Source: Clostridium liquoris
GTDB taxonomy: Bacteria; Bacillota; Clostridia; Clostridiales; Clostridiaceae
Direction of reading: 5' to 3'
DNA: 51,101 nt
NCBI RefSeq assembly: GCF_002995785.1
Contig: NZ_PVXO01000068.1
Span: forward strand, 1-51,101
Shown here: positions 8,225-17,580 of the stretch, one piece after another
Layout of the letters: every line of letters starts with the position of its first letter
Position numbering within the stretch: position 1 is the first letter of the stretch
Notes under the pieces: generated by a model
What the model was told of the DNA's origin: nothing
What the model saw: the letters and a program-made list of their open reading frames with translations, nothing else
Database searches by the model: none
Position numbers and translations under genes: made by a program

Positions 8225-9610
8225 ATGACATTATTCTATACGAAGGATGTGTTTAAAATTAGTGTAAAATCTTATATCAGTATAATCAGTTCAAAATTAG
8301 TATTGAAACTTTCAAAAGCTTTATTTAAAGGTGGCACAAATTTCCCAGGAAAAGTGGCATTAAAATTAGATAAAGATATATTAAAAACTATAGCCAAAGA
8401 CTATAAAGTAATAATGGTAACTGGAACTAATGGAAAAACTACCACCACTAGCATGATATATAATATGTTAAAGGATAGTGGGAAAAAGGTCATTACAAAT
8501 AATACAGGTGCTAATATGCTTCCAGGCATAGTATCCTGCTTCATTGAACACTATAAATTTAATGAAGTTAATAATGGAGAAAAATATGCTGTAATTGAAA
8601 CCGATGAAGCAAATGTACCATTGGTAACTAAATTTATCTCACCAGAAATAATAACTGTGACAAATTTATTTAGGGACCAGTTAGATAGATATGGAGAGGT
8701 ATATACTACTTTAAAGAAAATACTTGAAGGTATAGAAAAGGTACCTTTTGCAGCTTTAGTCTTAAATGGAGACGAATCCTTGCTTGGAGATTTACCATTG
8801 CCAAATAGAACAGTATATTATGGATTTAATTGCCCTGTAGATGAGAATAATAAAATTGACGTAAATGCAGATTCAAAATTCTGCAAAAAATGCAAAAGCC
8901 CTTACAAATATAATTTCTTAACCTATAATCATTTGGGAGATTTTTACTGTGAAAACTGTGGATATAAAAGGCCTAAACTTAATTATACTTTAGATGAAAT
9001 AAATGAGCTTACTCCTGAGGGATCTCACGTTATAATTGATTCTCAGAAATGTTATATAAATCAGCCAGGAATATATAACATATACAATGCACTATGTGCC
9101 TATGCCATAGGAAGGGAACTTAAAATTAATAAATCTACCATAATCGACTCACTAAAACGTCAAAAAAGTAGTTTTGGTAGGCAAGAAGAATTAAATATAG
9201 ATGGTAAACAAGTTAAAATAATTTTAGTGAAAAATCCAGCAGGCTATGACCAAGCTATAAATACTATAACTTTAGATAAAAGAAATATAAATATTGCTGT
9301 GTTATTAAATGACAACTATGCAGATGGAAGAGATGTATCCTGGTTATGGGACGTTAAATTTGAAAAACTAGCTTTAATGGATATAGATAAAATAATGGTA
9401 GCAGGTATTAGACTTTATGATATGGCAGTTAGACTTAAAGTAGCAGGTCTATCCTATGAGAATTTTTCTTTATGCGAAAATTACGATACTCTTTTAGAAG
9501 AAATTAAAAGCTGTAAAAGTGGTGTGATATATGTTCTTGCTACCTATACTGCTATGATTGATTTCAGAAAATACCTACATTCTAAAAATTATATTGAAAA
9601 ACTATGGTAA
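8225..9610 (+). CDS. murT: lipid II isoglutaminyl synthase, glutamyl-activating subunit MurT
   Basis: 461 residues. With GatD it amidates the alpha-carboxyl of D-Glu in lipid II. It is Mur-ligase-like: ATP loop GTNGKTTT (residues about 67-74), ETDEANVP and NLFRDQLDRYGE. An inserted zinc ribbon has Cys220, Cys223, Cys242 and Cys245 (CKKC...CENC). The C-terminal DUF1727-type region has NPAGYDQ and LNDNYADGRD. The start is uncertain: ATG 8225 lacks a clear ribosome site, while an in-frame GTG at 8249 abuts GAAGGAT with no spacer. It lies 27 bp downstream of the capA-like gene and 14 bp before gatD. Confidence 0.95.
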   Translation: MTLFYTKDVFKISVKSYISIISSKLVLKLSKALFKGGTNFPGKVALKLDKDILKTIAKDYKVIMVTGTNGKTTTTSMIYNMLKDSGKKVITNNTGANMLPGIVSCFIEHYKFNEVNNGEKYAVIETDEANVPLVTKFISPEIITVTNLFRDQLDRYGEVYTTLKKILEGIEKVPFAALVLNGDESLLGDLPLPNRTVYYGFNCPVDENNKIDVNADSKFCKKCKSPYKYNFLTYNHLGDFYCENCGYKRPKLNYTLDEINELTPEGSHVIIDSQKCYINQPGIYNIYNALCAYAIGRELKINKSTIIDSLKRQKSSFGRQEELNIDGKQVKIILVKNPAGYDQAINTITLDKRNINIAVLLNDNYADGRDVSWLWDVKFEKLALMDIDKIMVAGIRLYDMAVRLKVAGLSYENFSLCENYDTLLEEIKSCKSGVIYVLATYTAMIDFRKYLHSKNYIEKLW

Positions 9611-9624
9611 AGGCGGTGAAAACA

Positions 9625-10350
9625 ATGGAGCTTAATATATGTCACTTATATCCAGATTTATTAAATGTATATGGTGATATGGGCAATGTATTAATATTAA
9701 AATATAGATGTGAAAAAAGAGATATACATGTAAATATAATAAACCTTTCTTTGAATGAGGATTTTAAAGGTGAAAACTATGACATTGTGTTTTTCGGCGG
9801 CGGTCAAGATTATGAACAATCCATAGTTTCAAATGATTTAATTGGAAATAAAAAAGAAGCTATAAAGGAATATATTGAAGATGGCAAAGTTTTTCTTGCT
9901 ATATGCGGAGGATATCAACTTCTAGGAAAATATTACACTACACCAGAAGGTGAAAAGCTGGAAGGATTAGGTATATTGGATTTATACACTGAAGCAGGAA
10001 ATACAAGATTTATAGGAAATACTGTAATCAAAAATGAAGAGTTTGATGAAACCTATGTAGGTTTTGAAAATCATTCCGGCAGAACCTATATTGGGAATTT
10101 AAAACCCTTAGGGAAAATCATACAAGGCTATGGCAATAATGGTAAAGACGGCTATGAAGGTTGTGTCTATAAAAACACCTACGGAACATATTTTCATGGT
10201 TCCCTGCTATCAAAAAATCCTGAATTAGCAGATAGGCTTATAAAAACTGCCTTGGAGAAGAAATATGGAAAAGAAATAATTCTAGCTCCACTTGACGATT
10301 CTTTAGAACTAAAGGCTAAAAAATTTATTATAAACAGAAATAACAACTAA
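9625..10350 (+). CDS. gatD: lipid II isoglutaminyl synthase, glutaminase subunit GatD
   Basis: 241 residues. A class I (CobB/CobQ-type) glutamine amidotransferase that supplies ammonia to MurT. The nucleophile is Cys94 in LAICGGYQLLG and the catalytic His is His191 in GTYFHGSLL, matching the known GatD dyad spacing. Upstream FFGGGQDYEQ is typical of the family. The start ATG 9625 has AAGGCGGTG 8 nt ahead; an in-frame ATG at 9604 overlaps the murT end and has no ribosome site. The order murT-gatD is conserved across Gram-positives. Confidence 0.95.
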   Translation: MELNICHLYPDLLNVYGDMGNVLILKYRCEKRDIHVNIINLSLNEDFKGENYDIVFFGGGQDYEQSIVSNDLIGNKKEAIKEYIEDGKVFLAICGGYQLLGKYYTTPEGEKLEGLGILDLYTEAGNTRFIGNTVIKNEEFDETYVGFENHSGRTYIGNLKPLGKIIQGYGNNGKDGYEGCVYKNTYGTYFHGSLLSKNPELADRLIKTALEKKYGKEIILAPLDDSLELKAKKFIINRNNN

Positions 10351-10389
10351 AAACTTTTTAAATAAGAGGATTAGAAAGGGATTTTTTCA

Positions 10390-12249
10390 ATGCAATTAAT
10401 TAAAAGAAATGTTAACAATTATCCATCATTAAATTACTTTAAAAAAATGATTATTAGCTTGTGTAAGAATCACTGGCTATTTATATTAATTGTGCTTTCT
10501 CTCTATTTAAAGTCCTTAGCTTTTGTAGGATATATTGCCTCTTCTTCAGGTAACTATATTGCAATTGCTAAGATTCCCATGTATTTAATGAGTTTTATTC
10601 TTTACACAAGTATAATAGTAGCTTTTGTATCCCTTGGATACATTTTCAAAGGAAGAGCTCAGTATATTGCCTTTTGGTGTATTGATTTAATTATATCTTT
10701 GTTTATGTTCTTTGACATAATATACTATAGAGGCTTTCAAGGACTTATGTCGCCTTACAATTTATCTCAAAAGGCAAACTTAGAAAACCTAGGTGGTACA
10801 ATTTTATCTATGATGAAAGCTTCGGATATTGTATTCTTCTTAGATTTAATAATTTTAGCTTTTATATTTTTCATAAATAGAAAAATTTATAGCAGTGTTA
10901 AAAGAAGAATAATACTTTTTTTTGTTCTCCTTTTACTAGGTAGCGGGACAGCCTTTTATTATCATTATAGATATGATGTTATAGAAGCTGGAGCTAATAA
11001 ACGATATTTCTTTGTTTATTGGTCACCTCTATATAATGTTTCTAATATGTCTCCTTTAGGATACCACATTTATGACAACTATTTATATTTTAAAAATTCA
11101 AAAAGGCTTCAGCTTACTAAAAATGATGTAGGAGAAATAAAAAAATGGTATGAGGATAAAAAAGAAATTCTACCAGATAATGAGTATAAAGCATCCCTTA
11201 AAGGAAAGAATTTAATAATTATCCAAGTAGAATCTCTTGAAAACTTCTTGATTGGGCAGAAAATCCAAGGTCAGGAAATAACTCCTAACCTAAATAAATT
11301 ATTAAAAAATAGTTTATACTTCTCACAAATATATGAGCAGGTAGCTGGTGGTAATAGTTCTGATTCAGATTTAATGACTAATACTTCTACCTATCCTGTA
11401 AAAAATGGTTCTACCTTCTTCCGTTTTCCGGACAACCAGTATAATTCTCTCCCTAATCTCATGAAGGGGCTTGGGTACTACACCTCTGCTTTTCATCCAG
11501 ATGGAGGAGGATATTGGAATTGGATGCCAGCTTTAACTTCTATGGGCTTCGATAAATGTACAGATGTTACCGGTTTTAACGTAGATGAAACCATAGGTCT
11601 GGGCTTAAGTGATGGAAGTTATTTAAGACAGCTTGGAGATAAAATAATCAATCAGCCTCAGCCCTTTTATTCTTTCTTTGTAACATTAACTAGCCATATG
11701 CCCTTTGATATTCCAAAGCAATATAGGGAAATGAAGCTTACAGATAATATAGATAAAACTGTAGTAGGAGATTACTTCCAAAGTATGCATTATACGGACA
11801 AGCAGTTAGGCAGTTTTATGGACAAATTAGACAAAAAAGGTGTGCTTAATAATTCCGTACTAGTCATATATGGAGATCATTGTGGTATTCATAAATATTA
11901 TAAAGATAAATTAGATAATATTACTCCTAGAGAAAATTGGTGGTATGAAAATAATTTACGTGTTCCTCTTATTGTTTACTCAAAAGACATAAAGGGTAAA
12001 GAAATAAATACTATAGGCGGCCATATAGATATTATGCCAACCATATCTTATCTTATGGGAGTAGATGAAAATAAATATATAAATACTGCCATGGGTAGAA
12101 ATCTTCTTAAGACAGATAAAAGCTTTGTTGTTTTAAGTAATGGAGTATATATAGGAAAATCCAAAAATGAAAAAGAAAAAAGAACAGCTATTAATGGTCT
12201 TAATATATCTGATAAGATGCTTAGAAGTAATTATTTTAAAACTAACTAG
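10390..12249 (+). CDS. LTA synthase family (sulfatase-fold) membrane protein
   Basis: 619 residues. Five N-terminal membrane helices (between about 27 and 195) precede an extracellular alkaline-phosphatase/sulfatase domain. It transfers glycerol-phosphate from phosphatidylglycerol in known homologues. Metal-site motifs are IIIQVESLENF (Glu281), YGDHCGIH and GGHIDIMPT. The nucleophile motif is GGNSSDSDLM: well-studied LtaS enzymes have Thr before the SD, here Ser323. Substrate may be lipoteichoic acid or another glycerophosphate polymer. The gene is 39 bp after gatD, with GAGGATTAGAAAGGG upstream, and ends before a strong terminator. Confidence 0.9.
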   Translation: MQLIKRNVNNYPSLNYFKKMIISLCKNHWLFILIVLSLYLKSLAFVGYIASSSGNYIAIAKIPMYLMSFILYTSIIVAFVSLGYIFKGRAQYIAFWCIDLIISLFMFFDIIYYRGFQGLMSPYNLSQKANLENLGGTILSMMKASDIVFFLDLIILAFIFFINRKIYSSVKRRIILFFVLLLLGSGTAFYYHYRYDVIEAGANKRYFFVYWSPLYNVSNMSPLGYHIYDNYLYFKNSKRLQLTKNDVGEIKKWYEDKKEILPDNEYKASLKGKNLIIIQVESLENFLIGQKIQGQEITPNLNKLLKNSLYFSQIYEQVAGGNSSDSDLMTNTSTYPVKNGSTFFRFPDNQYNSLPNLMKGLGYYTSAFHPDGGGYWNWMPALTSMGFDKCTDVTGFNVDETIGLGLSDGSYLRQLGDKIINQPQPFYSFFVTLTSHMPFDIPKQYREMKLTDNIDKTVVGDYFQSMHYTDKQLGSFMDKLDKKGVLNNSVLVIYGDHCGIHKYYKDKLDNITPRENWWYENNLRVPLIVYSKDIKGKEINTIGGHIDIMPTISYLMGVDENKYINTAMGRNLLKTDKSFVVLSNGVYIGKSKNEKEKRTAINGLNISDKMLRSNYFKTN

Positions 12250-12268
12250 GCATATAATAGGAACATGG

Positions 12269-12313
12269 AAAAGGATTGTCCTGAAGCATGGCTATACTTT
12301 AGACAGTCCTTTT
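12269..12313 (+). terminator. operon terminator after the LtaS-like gene
   Basis: AAAAGGATTGTC pairs with GACAGTCCTTTT (one G-U), extended inward by CTGAAG/CTTTAG, around a 10-nt loop and followed by a T run. Confidence 0.85.
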
Positions 12314-12349
12314 TACTTGCTAAAAAAATTCTCATAAAGCAACAATACT

Positions 12350-13195
12350 CTATCTTCTATTCATTACGCCTATTCTAAGCATAGTTCCCCTCTCCCAAGC
12401 ACTTACATCTGAAAAGGTTCTAAACTGAAAACCATTGTCTTTTAAATATTTTATAGTATAAGGCAGTGCTTCTACTGTAGTTACCTTGTAATAACCATCA
12501 TGCATAAGTACCACTGCAAAATTCTTGTCTCTGCATTGATTAAATATGTTGCCTTTTATGCTGCTAGTTGGTACAGTCTCTGCTTCTGCATCTCCAGAAC
12601 TAACATTCCAATCTACATAATCTATTCCTTTAGCATTCAATTTATTCCTTATGGTTCTTAAATTTTCAGGCTTAGGAACTGAGTTATCTGAACCACCTGG
12701 CATCCTAGTATATGGAGGTGGTGTATTTCCTGTTATTCTTTTTATAACATCTATACATTTATTTAAATCATTAAAATAACTATCTGCAGTATTGTAAATA
12801 CTTGTATAACTATGAGAATAACAATGAGGTAAAATACACATACCGCTATTCTTCATTTCCTTTAATATTTCAGGGTTAGCCTCAGCGTTAGCACCTACTA
12901 CAAAGAAAGTTGCTTTTACATTATTTTCTTTAAGTATATTTAGTATTTTTCTAGTGTTATTTGGTGAGGGACCATCATCAAAGGTTAAGAATGCTACCTT
13001 AGATCTATTAATCCCATTAACAGCCATATCATCTACGGACACATTTTTTAAGTAATTTTCATTTAATTCATTGCCTTCACTAAATGTATTTTCACTCATT
13101 GCATTAATATTCATAAAAGGAGTAGAAAAAATAAAAATACAAAAAAAGAGATAAAGAACTTTAATTACTATTTTGTGTAAAGACAACTTTTTCAT
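12350..13195 (-). CDS. exported polysaccharide deacetylase (NodB domain)
   Basis: 281 residues. ATG at 13195 is preferred, 8 nt after AAGAAGG; an in-frame GTG at 13204 lies inside that site. A hydrophobic N-terminus (residues about 7-25) acts as signal or anchor. The NodB domain shows motif 1 TFDDGPSPNNT, motif 2 HCYSHSYTS (the metal-binding H-x3-H), and the late LMHDGYYKV motif. Such enzymes remove N-acetyl groups from peptidoglycan or other surface glycans and contribute to lysozyme resistance. The HCYSH version carries Cys where many members have Thr or Ser. It stands alone, convergent with the envelope operon. Confidence 0.93.
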   Translation of the reverse strand: MKKLSLHKIVIKVLYLFFCIFIFSTPFMNINAMSENTFSEGNELNENYLKNVSVDDMAVNGINRSKVAFLTFDDGPSPNNTRKILNILKENNVKATFFVVGANAEANPEILKEMKNSGMCILPHCYSHSYTSIYNTADSYFNDLNKCIDVIKRITGNTPPPYTRMPGGSDNSVPKPENLRTIRNKLNAKGIDYVDWNVSSGDAEAETVPTSSIKGNIFNQCRDKNFAVVLMHDGYYKVTTVEALPYTIKYLKDNGFQFRTFSDVSAWERGTMLRIGVMNRR

Positions 13196-13323
13196 AAAAA
13201 GCACCTTCTTTTATAATTTAAAATATAATCCTTACACTATATAGATTAACCTTTATCTCTTCATTAATTCTTAGTATCTGTAGGTAATTTCATGAACTTT
13301 AGCCACTATTTTTCCAATTATTC

Positions 13324-13335
13324 ATGAACCGTCCC
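13324..13335 (-). repeat. family A REP-like repeat, copy 1
   Basis: ATGAACCGTCCC, the right half-site orientation of family A. It lies 12 bp past the clpB stop, in its 3' untranslated region. A possible degenerate second copy (TTCATGAAC) is at about 13289-13297. Confidence 0.7.
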
Positions 13336-13347
13336 TACTTATTTATT

Positions 13348-15954
13348 CTACTTATTTATTCTTTCTATAGTTATATTGTCTCCTTTAACATCTACACCTA
13401 CAGTGCATCCTTCATAAATATCTCCTTTTATTATCTTCTTAGCTATATCTGTTTCTAAGGTATTTTCAATGTATCTCTTTAAAGGTCTTGCACCATATAC
13501 AGGATCATAACCTTCTTTTGCCATAAGCTCTTTGGCTTCTTCTGTTACTACTAAGGAAATATTTCTATCTTTTAATCTATTGTTTATATCTTTTAAGAAT
13601 ATATCTATTATCTTTGTTATTTCTTTATTGGTAAGAGGTTTAAACATTATAATATCATCTAATCTATTTAAAAATTCAGGTTTAAATCTACTTTTCAGAT
13701 CGTTCATTACCCTATTTCTAATATTTTCATCTATCCCAGTGGTGCTGCTATTCTCTAGAAGATAACTGCTTCCTATATTAGACGTCATTATGATTATACA
13801 GTTTTTAAAGTCTATTGTTTTACCTTTGTTATCTGTAAGTCTTCCATCATCTAAAATTTGAAGGAATACATTAAATACATCCTCATGAGCCTTTTCTATT
13901 TCATCAAAGAGTATTACTGAATATGGCTTTCTTCTAACTGCTTCTGTTAATTGACCTCCTTCTTCGTAGCCTACATATCCTGGAGGAGCTCCTATAAGTC
14001 TTGATACAGAATACTTTTCCATATACTCTGACATATCAATTCTTATAATATTTTCTTCACTATCAAAAAGGGTTCTTGCTAAAGTCTTTGCTAATTCTGT
14101 TTTACCTACTCCAGTTGGGCCTAGGAATATGAATGAACCAATTGGCCTTTTAGGATCTTTCATCCCTGCCCTTGCCCTAATAACAGCATTAGATACAGCT
14201 TTCACTGCCTCCTCTTGTCCTATTACCCTCTCAGATAGTTCATCATCAAGTCTTAATAGCTTTTCTTTTTCTCCTTCCACAAGCCTTGTTATAGGTATTC
14301 CAGTCCATTTTGATACAATTTCTGATATTTCATTTTCTGTGACTTCTTCTTTTAGCATATTGCCTTCATGATTATCATTTATTAAAGCTTCTTTTTCTTT
14401 TATTTCACTTTCTATATTTGGAATAACACCATACTTTAATTCTGCTACCTTATTTAAATCATATTCTCTTTCTGACTTTTCTAATTGTCCCCTTACTTCA
14501 TCTAATTTTTCCTTTAAATTCCTTACTCCTACTATTTGTTCCTTTTCCTTTCCATATTTAGCTGTCATTTCTTTATCTTTTTCTTTTAGATTGCTTAATT
14601 CCTTTTCTAAGGCCTCTAACCTTTCCTGAGATTGAGTATCTTTTTCTTTAGATAGAGCTTCTTTTTCAATTTCCAGCTGAAATACCTTTCTCTTTATTAT
14701 ATCCATTTCTGTAGGAAGACTATCCATTTCTGATCTTATCATAGCTCCTGCCTCATCAATAAGATCTATGGCCTTATCAGGCAAATATCTATCTGTTATA
14801 TACCTTTGAGACAACTTTACTGCAGCTACTATAGCTGAGTCATGTATTTTTATTCCATGATATATTTCAAATCTTTCTTTAAGACCTCTAAGTATAGATA
14901 TACTATCTTCTACAGTAGGCTCCTCTACTATTACAGGCTGGAATCTTCTTTCTAGTGCTTTATCCTTTTCTATATACTGTCTGTATTCATCAAAGGTTGT
15001 GGCCCCAATGCAGTGCAATTCTCCTCTAGCTAACATTGGTTTTATAATATTCCCTGCATCCATAGCTCCTTCTGTTTTTCCAGCTCCTACTATGGTGTGG
15101 ATTTCATCTATAAATAGAATTATTCTTCCATCGCTATTTTGAACTTCTTTTAAAACCGCTTTAAGTCTTTCCTCAAATTCTCCTCTATATTTAGCACCTG
15201 CAATTAAAGCTCCCATATCTAAAGAAAAAATTATTTTATTTTTTAATCCTTCAGGCACATCTCCTCTTACTATTCTCTCTGCTAAACCTTCCACAATAGC
15301 AGTTTTACCTACACCAGGTTCTCCTATGAGCACTGGATTATTTTTAGTTCTTCTTGAAAGAATCCTTACCACTCTTCTTATTTCTTCATCTCTTCCTATG
15401 ACAGGATCAAGTTTATGCTTTTTTGCATCTTCCACTAGATTTCTTCCGTACTTAACTAAAGCCTCATAAGTCCCCTCAGGATCTTGAGTATCCACCCTTT
15501 GGTTTCCTCTAACTCCAGCTAATACATTTAAAAATGCCTCTTTTGTAATATTAAATTTCTTAAGTATATTTCCAACCACTCCATTTTTATCTACATCCAT
15601 TATAGCCAACATAACATGTTCTACACTTATATAAGAATCTTTAAAATCCTTAGCTATTTTCTCTGCCTTTATAAATACTTCCTCAAATCTTCTGGTAGCA
15701 TAAACCCCTCCGCTCTGAGCACCTTCTCCCAATACCTTAGGCATTTTATCTAGTTCTTTATTTGTCTCCTCATTTAATGATCTTATGTCAACTCCCATTT
15801 TCCCAAATATATTTGGGACTAATCCATCATCCTGAGAAATTAAAGCTGAGAAAAGATGAATTACATCTATTTGCTGATGATTATATCTTACTGCCACCAA
15901 TTGAGCATCATTTATACACTGCTGAACCTTCGAAGTTAATTTTTCTACATCCAT
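13348..15954 (-). CDS. clpB: ATP-dependent chaperone ClpB
   Basis: 868 residues. This heat-shock disaggregase works with DnaK to resolubilise protein aggregates in the cytoplasm. Domain order is: N-domain (about 1-150); first AAA+ module with GEPGVGKT and [12 protein letters not shown]; the coiled-coil middle domain (about 410-520, Lys/Glu-rich) that separates ClpB from ClpC; and the second AAA+ module with [12 protein letters not shown] and LFDEIEKAH, then the C-terminal domain ending [13 protein letters not shown] 15954 is chosen with GGAGGTG 7 nt upstream. An upstream in-frame extension reading MNRPRNL comes from a family A repeat and is not coding. A CtsR operator overlaps the promoter. 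Confidence 0.97.
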   Translation of the reverse strand: MDVEKLTSKVQQCINDAQLVAVRYNHQQIDVIHLFSALISQDDGLVPNIFGKMGVDIRSLNEETNKELDKMPKVLGEGAQSGGVYATRRFEEVFIKAEKIAKDFKDSYISVEHVMLAIMDVDKNGVVGNILKKFNITKEAFLNVLAGVRGNQRVDTQDPEGTYEALVKYGRNLVEDAKKHKLDPVIGRDEEIRRVVRILSRRTKNNPVLIGEPGVGKTAIVEGLAERIVRGDVPEGLKNKIIFSLDMGALIAGAKYRGEFEERLKAVLKEVQNSDGRIILFIDEIHTIVGAGKTEGAMDAGNIIKPMLARGELHCIGATTFDEYRQYIEKDKALERRFQPVIVEEPTVEDSISILRGLKERFEIYHGIKIHDSAIVAAVKLSQRYITDRYLPDKAIDLIDEAGAMIRSEMDSLPTEMDIIKRKVFQLEIEKEALSKEKDTQSQERLEALEKELSNLKEKDKEMTAKYGKEKEQIVGVRNLKEKLDEVRGQLEKSEREYDLNKVAELKYGVIPNIESEIKEKEALINDNHEGNMLKEEVTENEISEIVSKWTGIPITRLVEGEKEKLLRLDDELSERVIGQEEAVKAVSNAVIRARAGMKDPKRPIGSFIFLGPTGVGKTELAKTLARTLFDSEENIIRIDMSEYMEKYSVSRLIGAPPGYVGYEEGGQLTEAVRRKPYSVILFDEIEKAHEDVFNVFLQILDDGRLTDNKGKTIDFKNCIIIMTSNIGSSYLLENSSTTGIDENIRNRVMNDLKSRFKPEFLNRLDDIIMFKPLTNKEITKIIDIFLKDINNRLKDRNISLVVTEEAKELMAKEGYDPVYGARPLKRYIENTLETDIAKKIIKGDIYEGCTVGVDVKGDNITIERINK

Positions 15955-16001
15955 TAATAACACCTCCAATTTTCTAAATCCAGTAAACTTCGGTAAATTC
16001 C

Positions 16002-16067
16002 GGGGACGGTTCATTAATAATTGGCTTTTTATTCATAACTTTTTTGCTAAAATTAATGAACCGTCCC
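16002..16067. repeat. family A inverted repeat pair in the clpB 5' UTR
   Basis: GGGGACGGTTCATTAA at 16002-16017 and TTAATGAACCGTCCC at 16053-16067 face each other around 35 nt and can form a 15-bp stem. Both lie between the clpB promoter (16089-16117) and the clpB start, so they would be transcribed as a hairpin in the mRNA leader. Confidence 0.8.
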
Positions 16068-16088
16068 TATATATTTCTGATATATTAA

Positions 16089-16117
16089 ATATTAATGCAA
16101 AGGTCAAAGAAAGTCAA
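16089..16117 (-). promoter_or_regulatory. clpB promoter
   Basis: Minus strand TTGACT (16117-16112), a 17-nt spacer, TAATAT (16094-16089). The -35 element lies entirely inside the CtsR box, so bound CtsR would block RNA polymerase. Confidence 0.75.
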
Positions 16118-16118
16118 A
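16102..16118 (+). promoter_or_regulatory. CtsR operator
   Basis: GGTCAAA-GAA-AGTCAAA matches the heptad direct repeat of CtsR, the class III heat-shock repressor of Firmicutes (two RGTCAAA heptads with a 3-nt spacer). It is a full match in both heptads. It overlaps the -35 of the clpB promoter, as expected for direct repression. The ctsR gene is not in the window. No HrcA/CIRCE element is seen. Confidence 0.85.
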
Positions 16119-16277
16119 GTCTATAAGACTCTACTTATCGAAGTAAAATTATATATTAAAGAGAAAATCATTGATAAATTATGTTAATGCTTTTAAATTC
16201 TCTTTTTTATGCTGTTTTCCTTTGCGCATTATATTGTCTGCTGTATTAATGATTTCATTTAAAAAATATATAAAAAA

Positions 16278-16302
16278 ATCCTATACATTTTATGCATAGG
16301 AT
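16278..16302 (-). terminator. terminator of the tandem HTH-TPR genes
   Basis: ATCCTATACAT / ATGCATAGGAT (11 bp, one G-U), 3-nt loop, followed on the minus strand by seven T. It lies just past the stop at 16309. Confidence 0.85.
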
Positions 16303-16308
16303 GATAAA

Positions 16309-17562
16309 TTAAATTTTCTTTGCTAAATTAATAGCTGAATTAAAATATTTTATTGATTCTGCAACGTTATTCATTTTATGATACATATTACCCATCTCTA
16401 AATATCTTTCATATATTTGCTTTTTGTTTCCAAATTTCATCAAAGCATCTAGAGATAAATTCATATACATTTCTTCTGATTGCAGTTCATTTTTCTTTCC
16501 AAGTATTAAAGCTTTACAATGATATGCTTTTTCTATATATTTTATGTTATCTATATCTATGGAATAATTTATAGCTTCGTCGCTTATTTTTTCTGCTTCA
16601 TCTATGATATTATTTTTTATTAATTCGTCAATGCACATAATCATAAAACTTACTAGGCTTTCTTCCTTTTCCTTTGGATGGCATTCTAAAGCTTTAATTA
16701 TATATTCAGCGCCACGTTCTTTAAGGCCTAAGGTAAACATAGCCTCTGCATAATTATATATAGCATTTGCTTTATAGATCTTATTTTCGCCATATAGTTT
16801 ATAAGATTTTTGTTCATAATCCTCGAAGTCATTCTTTTTCATTCTTAAAGATAATATTGCCATCATATGATAAGATTCTGCCTTCTTTATATTATCTTGA
16901 AAACAATCCACTAATTCTATAAGGTATTTCGCTATTTCATAAGCCTTTTTGTAATCATTCATCATAATATAACAAGCACATTCATTAAATACAGCCTTTG
17001 CAAGGACTTCACTTTTCCCTGTCTTTTCCGATTCAGTTATTATAGTATTATAATATCCTGCAGCCTGACCATATTCGTTAGAATCATATAGATATGATCC
17101 TATATCCATATAATATGTTAACTGATTTTCTGAGGATTTAGATTTTAAACAAATATCATAATATTTAGGAATCAATATTTGCAGTTTTTCAAATCTTCCC
17201 TTATTTATATTGTAGCTAAATATCATATGCATTATTTTGAAGGCCTCTTCATAATAGTGATATTCCTCTGAAAAAGATAAATTATATTCTAGATCCTCTT
17301 CATAGTTTAACTTTTTATCACTTTTATTTAGAGTCTCTATATTATTCCTAATCTGGCTTCTTACATCATTTCTCAAATATTCTATATCTAAATCTAGCTT
17401 ATTTGCTATAAACTTTAATATCCAATCTTCTGGTATCACCTTACCATTTTCTATACAACTCATTTTAGAAACGGATATTTTGTCCTCACATATATATTTC
17501 AATGTATATCCTTTGTATATTCTAGCCCTTCTTATTTTCTCCCCAGTAGAAAGTATTTCCAT
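16309..17562 (-). CDS. HTH (XRE-type) transcriptional regulator with TPR domain, copy 2
   Basis: 417 residues. An XRE-like helix-turn-helix occupies residues about 7-62 (GEKIRRARIYKGYTLKYIC... MSCIENGKVIP). The remaining residues are TPR-like helical repeats, for example near 155-190 and 385-415. The architecture is that of RRNPP/Rgg-type or other TPR sensors, whose C-terminal repeats bind a peptide or protein partner. The HTH is more divergent than in the upstream paralogue (KMSCIEN in place of QISLVES). The ribosome site GGTGAAGGA precedes the ATG at 17562. It lies 18 bp after the paralogue, so they are one transcript. The regulated target is unknown. Confidence 0.85.
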   Translation of the reverse strand: MEILSTGEKIRRARIYKGYTLKYICEDKISVSKMSCIENGKVIPEDWILKFIANKLDLDIEYLRNDVRSQIRNNIETLNKSDKKLNYEEDLEYNLSFSEEYHYYEEAFKIMHMIFSYNINKGRFEKLQILIPKYYDICLKSKSSENQLTYYMDIGSYLYDSNEYGQAAGYYNTIITESEKTGKSEVLAKAVFNECACYIMMNDYKKAYEIAKYLIELVDCFQDNIKKAESYHMMAILSLRMKKNDFEDYEQKSYKLYGENKIYKANAIYNYAEAMFTLGLKERGAEYIIKALECHPKEKEESLVSFMIMCIDELIKNNIIDEAEKISDEAINYSIDIDNIKYIEKAYHCKALILGKKNELQSEEMYMNLSLDALMKFGNKKQIYERYLEMGNMYHKMNNVAESIKYFNSAINLAKKI

Positions 17563-17580
17563 AATCCTTCACCTATCCAT

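Noticed and set aside
8249-8251. GTG start for murT
   Set aside because: It abuts the GAAGGAT candidate ribosome site with essentially no spacer, so ATG 8225 was kept despite its weak site.
13289-13297. Extra family A copy TTCATGAAC before clpB
   Set aside because: Lacks the CGTCCC half, so it is at best a degenerate remnant and is not counted.
16068-16300. CIRCE (HrcA) element before clpB
   Set aside because: No TTAGCACTC-N9-GAGTGCTAA match; the CtsR box explains the heat-shock control.
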